This document shows positions 5,725-6,112 of a stretch of 6,112 nt of DNA, piece by piece. The stretch's first letter is position 1; each line of letters opens with the position of its first letter. The notes below the pieces were generated by a model. It did not search any database. It was not told where the DNA came from and saw nothing but the letters and a program-made list of their open reading frames with translations. A program made the position numbers and the translations under genes. The stretch is from an uncultured Oscillibacter sp. (GTDB lineage: Bacteria; Bacillota; Clostridia; Oscillospirales; Oscillospiraceae): the NCBI GenBank assembly GCA_910579435.1, contig CAJTVF010000092.1, positions 1 to 6,112 of the forward strand, given 5' to 3'.

Positions 5725-5753
5725 TTGACAGGCGGGCGCGTCCGTGCTAAGGT
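5725..5753 (+). promoter_or_regulatory. Sigma-70/SigA-type promoter of the lipoprotein gene
   Basis: A consensus -35 TTGACA (5725-5730), a 17-base spacer and TAAGGT (5748-5753) are preceded by TGC, making an extended -10. Upstream DNA is rich in A/T runs (5670-5724), as in UP-element-like regions. Transcription would start near 5760, leaving a leader of about 90 bases before the ATG at 5851. Confidence 0.7.
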
Positions 5754-5763
5754 AGCCACAGTC

Positions 5764-5831
5764 CCGTGGAGGGAACGTCCCTCCCGGAGTTTGGAACCCA
5801 GCGCCCGGTTCGCCGGACAAAGACTTTTGTA
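5764..5831 (+). promoter_or_regulatory. Structured 5' leader with three stem-loops
   Basis: GGAGGGA (5768-5774) pairs with TCCCTCC (5778-5784), and CCG/CGG (5764-5766/5785-5787) extends the stem past a bulged T. Then come CCGG-TTCG-CCGG (5805-5816) and a weak ACAAA/TTTGT stem (about 5817-5831) just before the ribosome binding site. No T-run follows the stems, so this is not an obvious terminator, and it matches no riboswitch class I recognise. A transcript-stabilising or translational element is possible. Confidence 0.35.
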
Positions 5832-5850
5832 TGAAAAGGATGATGGTATC

Positions 5851-6112
5851 ATGAAGAAGATGCTGACTTTGCTCTTGACCCTGGCCATGGCTCTCAGCCT
5901 GGCCGCCTGCGGCGGCGACAAGCCCGCCGGCAGCGCCGGGGATTCCGCCCCCGCCGATACTTCCGCTCCTGCCGACACCTCCGCCCCCGCCGATTCCGGT
6001 TCCGACGCGCCCGCCTTCACCACCGTGGAAGAGGGCAAGCTCCACATGTCCACCAATGCCGCCTTCCCTCCCTATGAGATGACCACCGACGCCGGCGGCT
6101 TCGAGGGCATCG
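5851..6112 (+). CDS. Amino-acid ABC transporter substrate-binding lipoprotein, N-terminal part
   Basis: The gene runs off the window; 87 codons are visible with no stop. A lipoprotein signal peptide is clear: MKKM, a hydrophobic stretch, then the lipobox LAAC with Cys20 as the lipidation site, so the mature protein should be anchored outside the membrane. Next comes a low-complexity linker of three six-residue units, SAPADT, SAPADT and SAPADS (residues 32-49). The sequence EEGKLHMSTNAAFPPYEM then matches the start of the family-3 periplasmic-binding-protein fold for polar amino acids; the NAAFPPYE block is characteristic. The ligand cannot be determined from this part. The ATG at 5851 has AAAAGGA (5834-5840) ten bases upstream. 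It is transcribed divergently from the hom-lysC operon under its own promoter, and permease and ATPase genes would be expected downstream. Confidence 0.88.
   Translation, partial: MKKMLTLLLTLAMALSLAACGGDKPAGSAGDSAPADTSAPADTSAPADSGSDAPAFTTVEEGKLHMSTNAAFPPYEMTTDAGGFEGI
5944..5997 (+). repeat. Three 18-bp tandem repeats coding the lipoprotein linker
   Basis: Units at 5944-5961, 5962-5979 and 5980-5997 each begin TCCGC and encode SAPADT, SAPADT and SAPADS. They differ only at a few, mostly synonymous, positions. This is a spacer between the lipid anchor and the binding domain, where copy number could vary between strains. Confidence 0.75.

Noticed and set aside
5764..5816. Guanidine-II (mini-ykkC) riboswitch from the ACG loop of the first leader hairpin
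   Set aside because: The fourth loop base is not a purine, and the second hairpin has a TTCG loop instead of ACGR.
5831..5854. Seven-codon leader peptide (MKRMMVS) overlapping the lipoprotein ATG
   Set aside because: The ATG has no ribosome binding site, and its AAAAGGA bases are better explained as the Shine-Dalgarno of the lipoprotein gene.

Overview
The window is a GC-rich chromosomal segment. Its compact minus-strand amino-acid operon, strong Shine-Dalgarno sites (AAGGAGG, AAAGGAGG), Firmicutes-type lipoprotein signal peptide and serine-recombinase remnant of the kind common in gut Clostridia suggest a Clostridia member, possibly Oscillospiraceae-like. That assignment is inference from gene content and style, not a database match.

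Layout. (1) Positions 1-140 are non-coding and consist of three successive stem-loop-forming segments. (2) Positions 144-638 (+) are the C-terminal third of a large serine recombinase, with no N-terminal catalytic domain. Its stop codon lies inside a strong hairpin (631-656) that could end transcription from both sides. (3) Positions 718-5400 (-) hold five genes read right to left: a UPF0735/PheB-like HTH-ACT protein, homoserine dehydrogenase (hom), aspartate kinase (lysC), a small UPF0237 ACT-domain protein, and a UPF0210 (DUF711) protein. (4) Positions 5401-5850 are a divergent regulatory region with promoter candidates on both strands, AT-rich palindromes, and a structured 5' leader for the plus-strand gene. 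(5) From 5851 (+) to the window end is the start of a lipoprotein that looks like an amino-acid ABC transporter substrate-binding protein.

How the genes fit together. LysC makes aspartyl phosphate, the entry to the aspartate family (Lys, Thr, Met, Ile). Hom reduces aspartate semialdehyde to homoserine, the Thr/Met branch. The lead gene has a probable DNA-binding N-terminus and a ligand-sensing ACT domain, so it is a plausible local regulator. The last two genes are a widely conserved pair of uncharacterised function whose position ties them to amino-acid metabolism. Intercistronic hairpins after hom and after lysC could set relative expression along the operon. The divergent transporter gene may belong to the same amino-acid economy.

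No clearly new system is evident. The points most worth a second look are the UPF0237/UPF0210 pair inside an aspartate-family operon, the eroded C-terminal regulatory region of Hom, the structured module abutting the recombinase remnant, and the symmetry elements between the divergent promoters.
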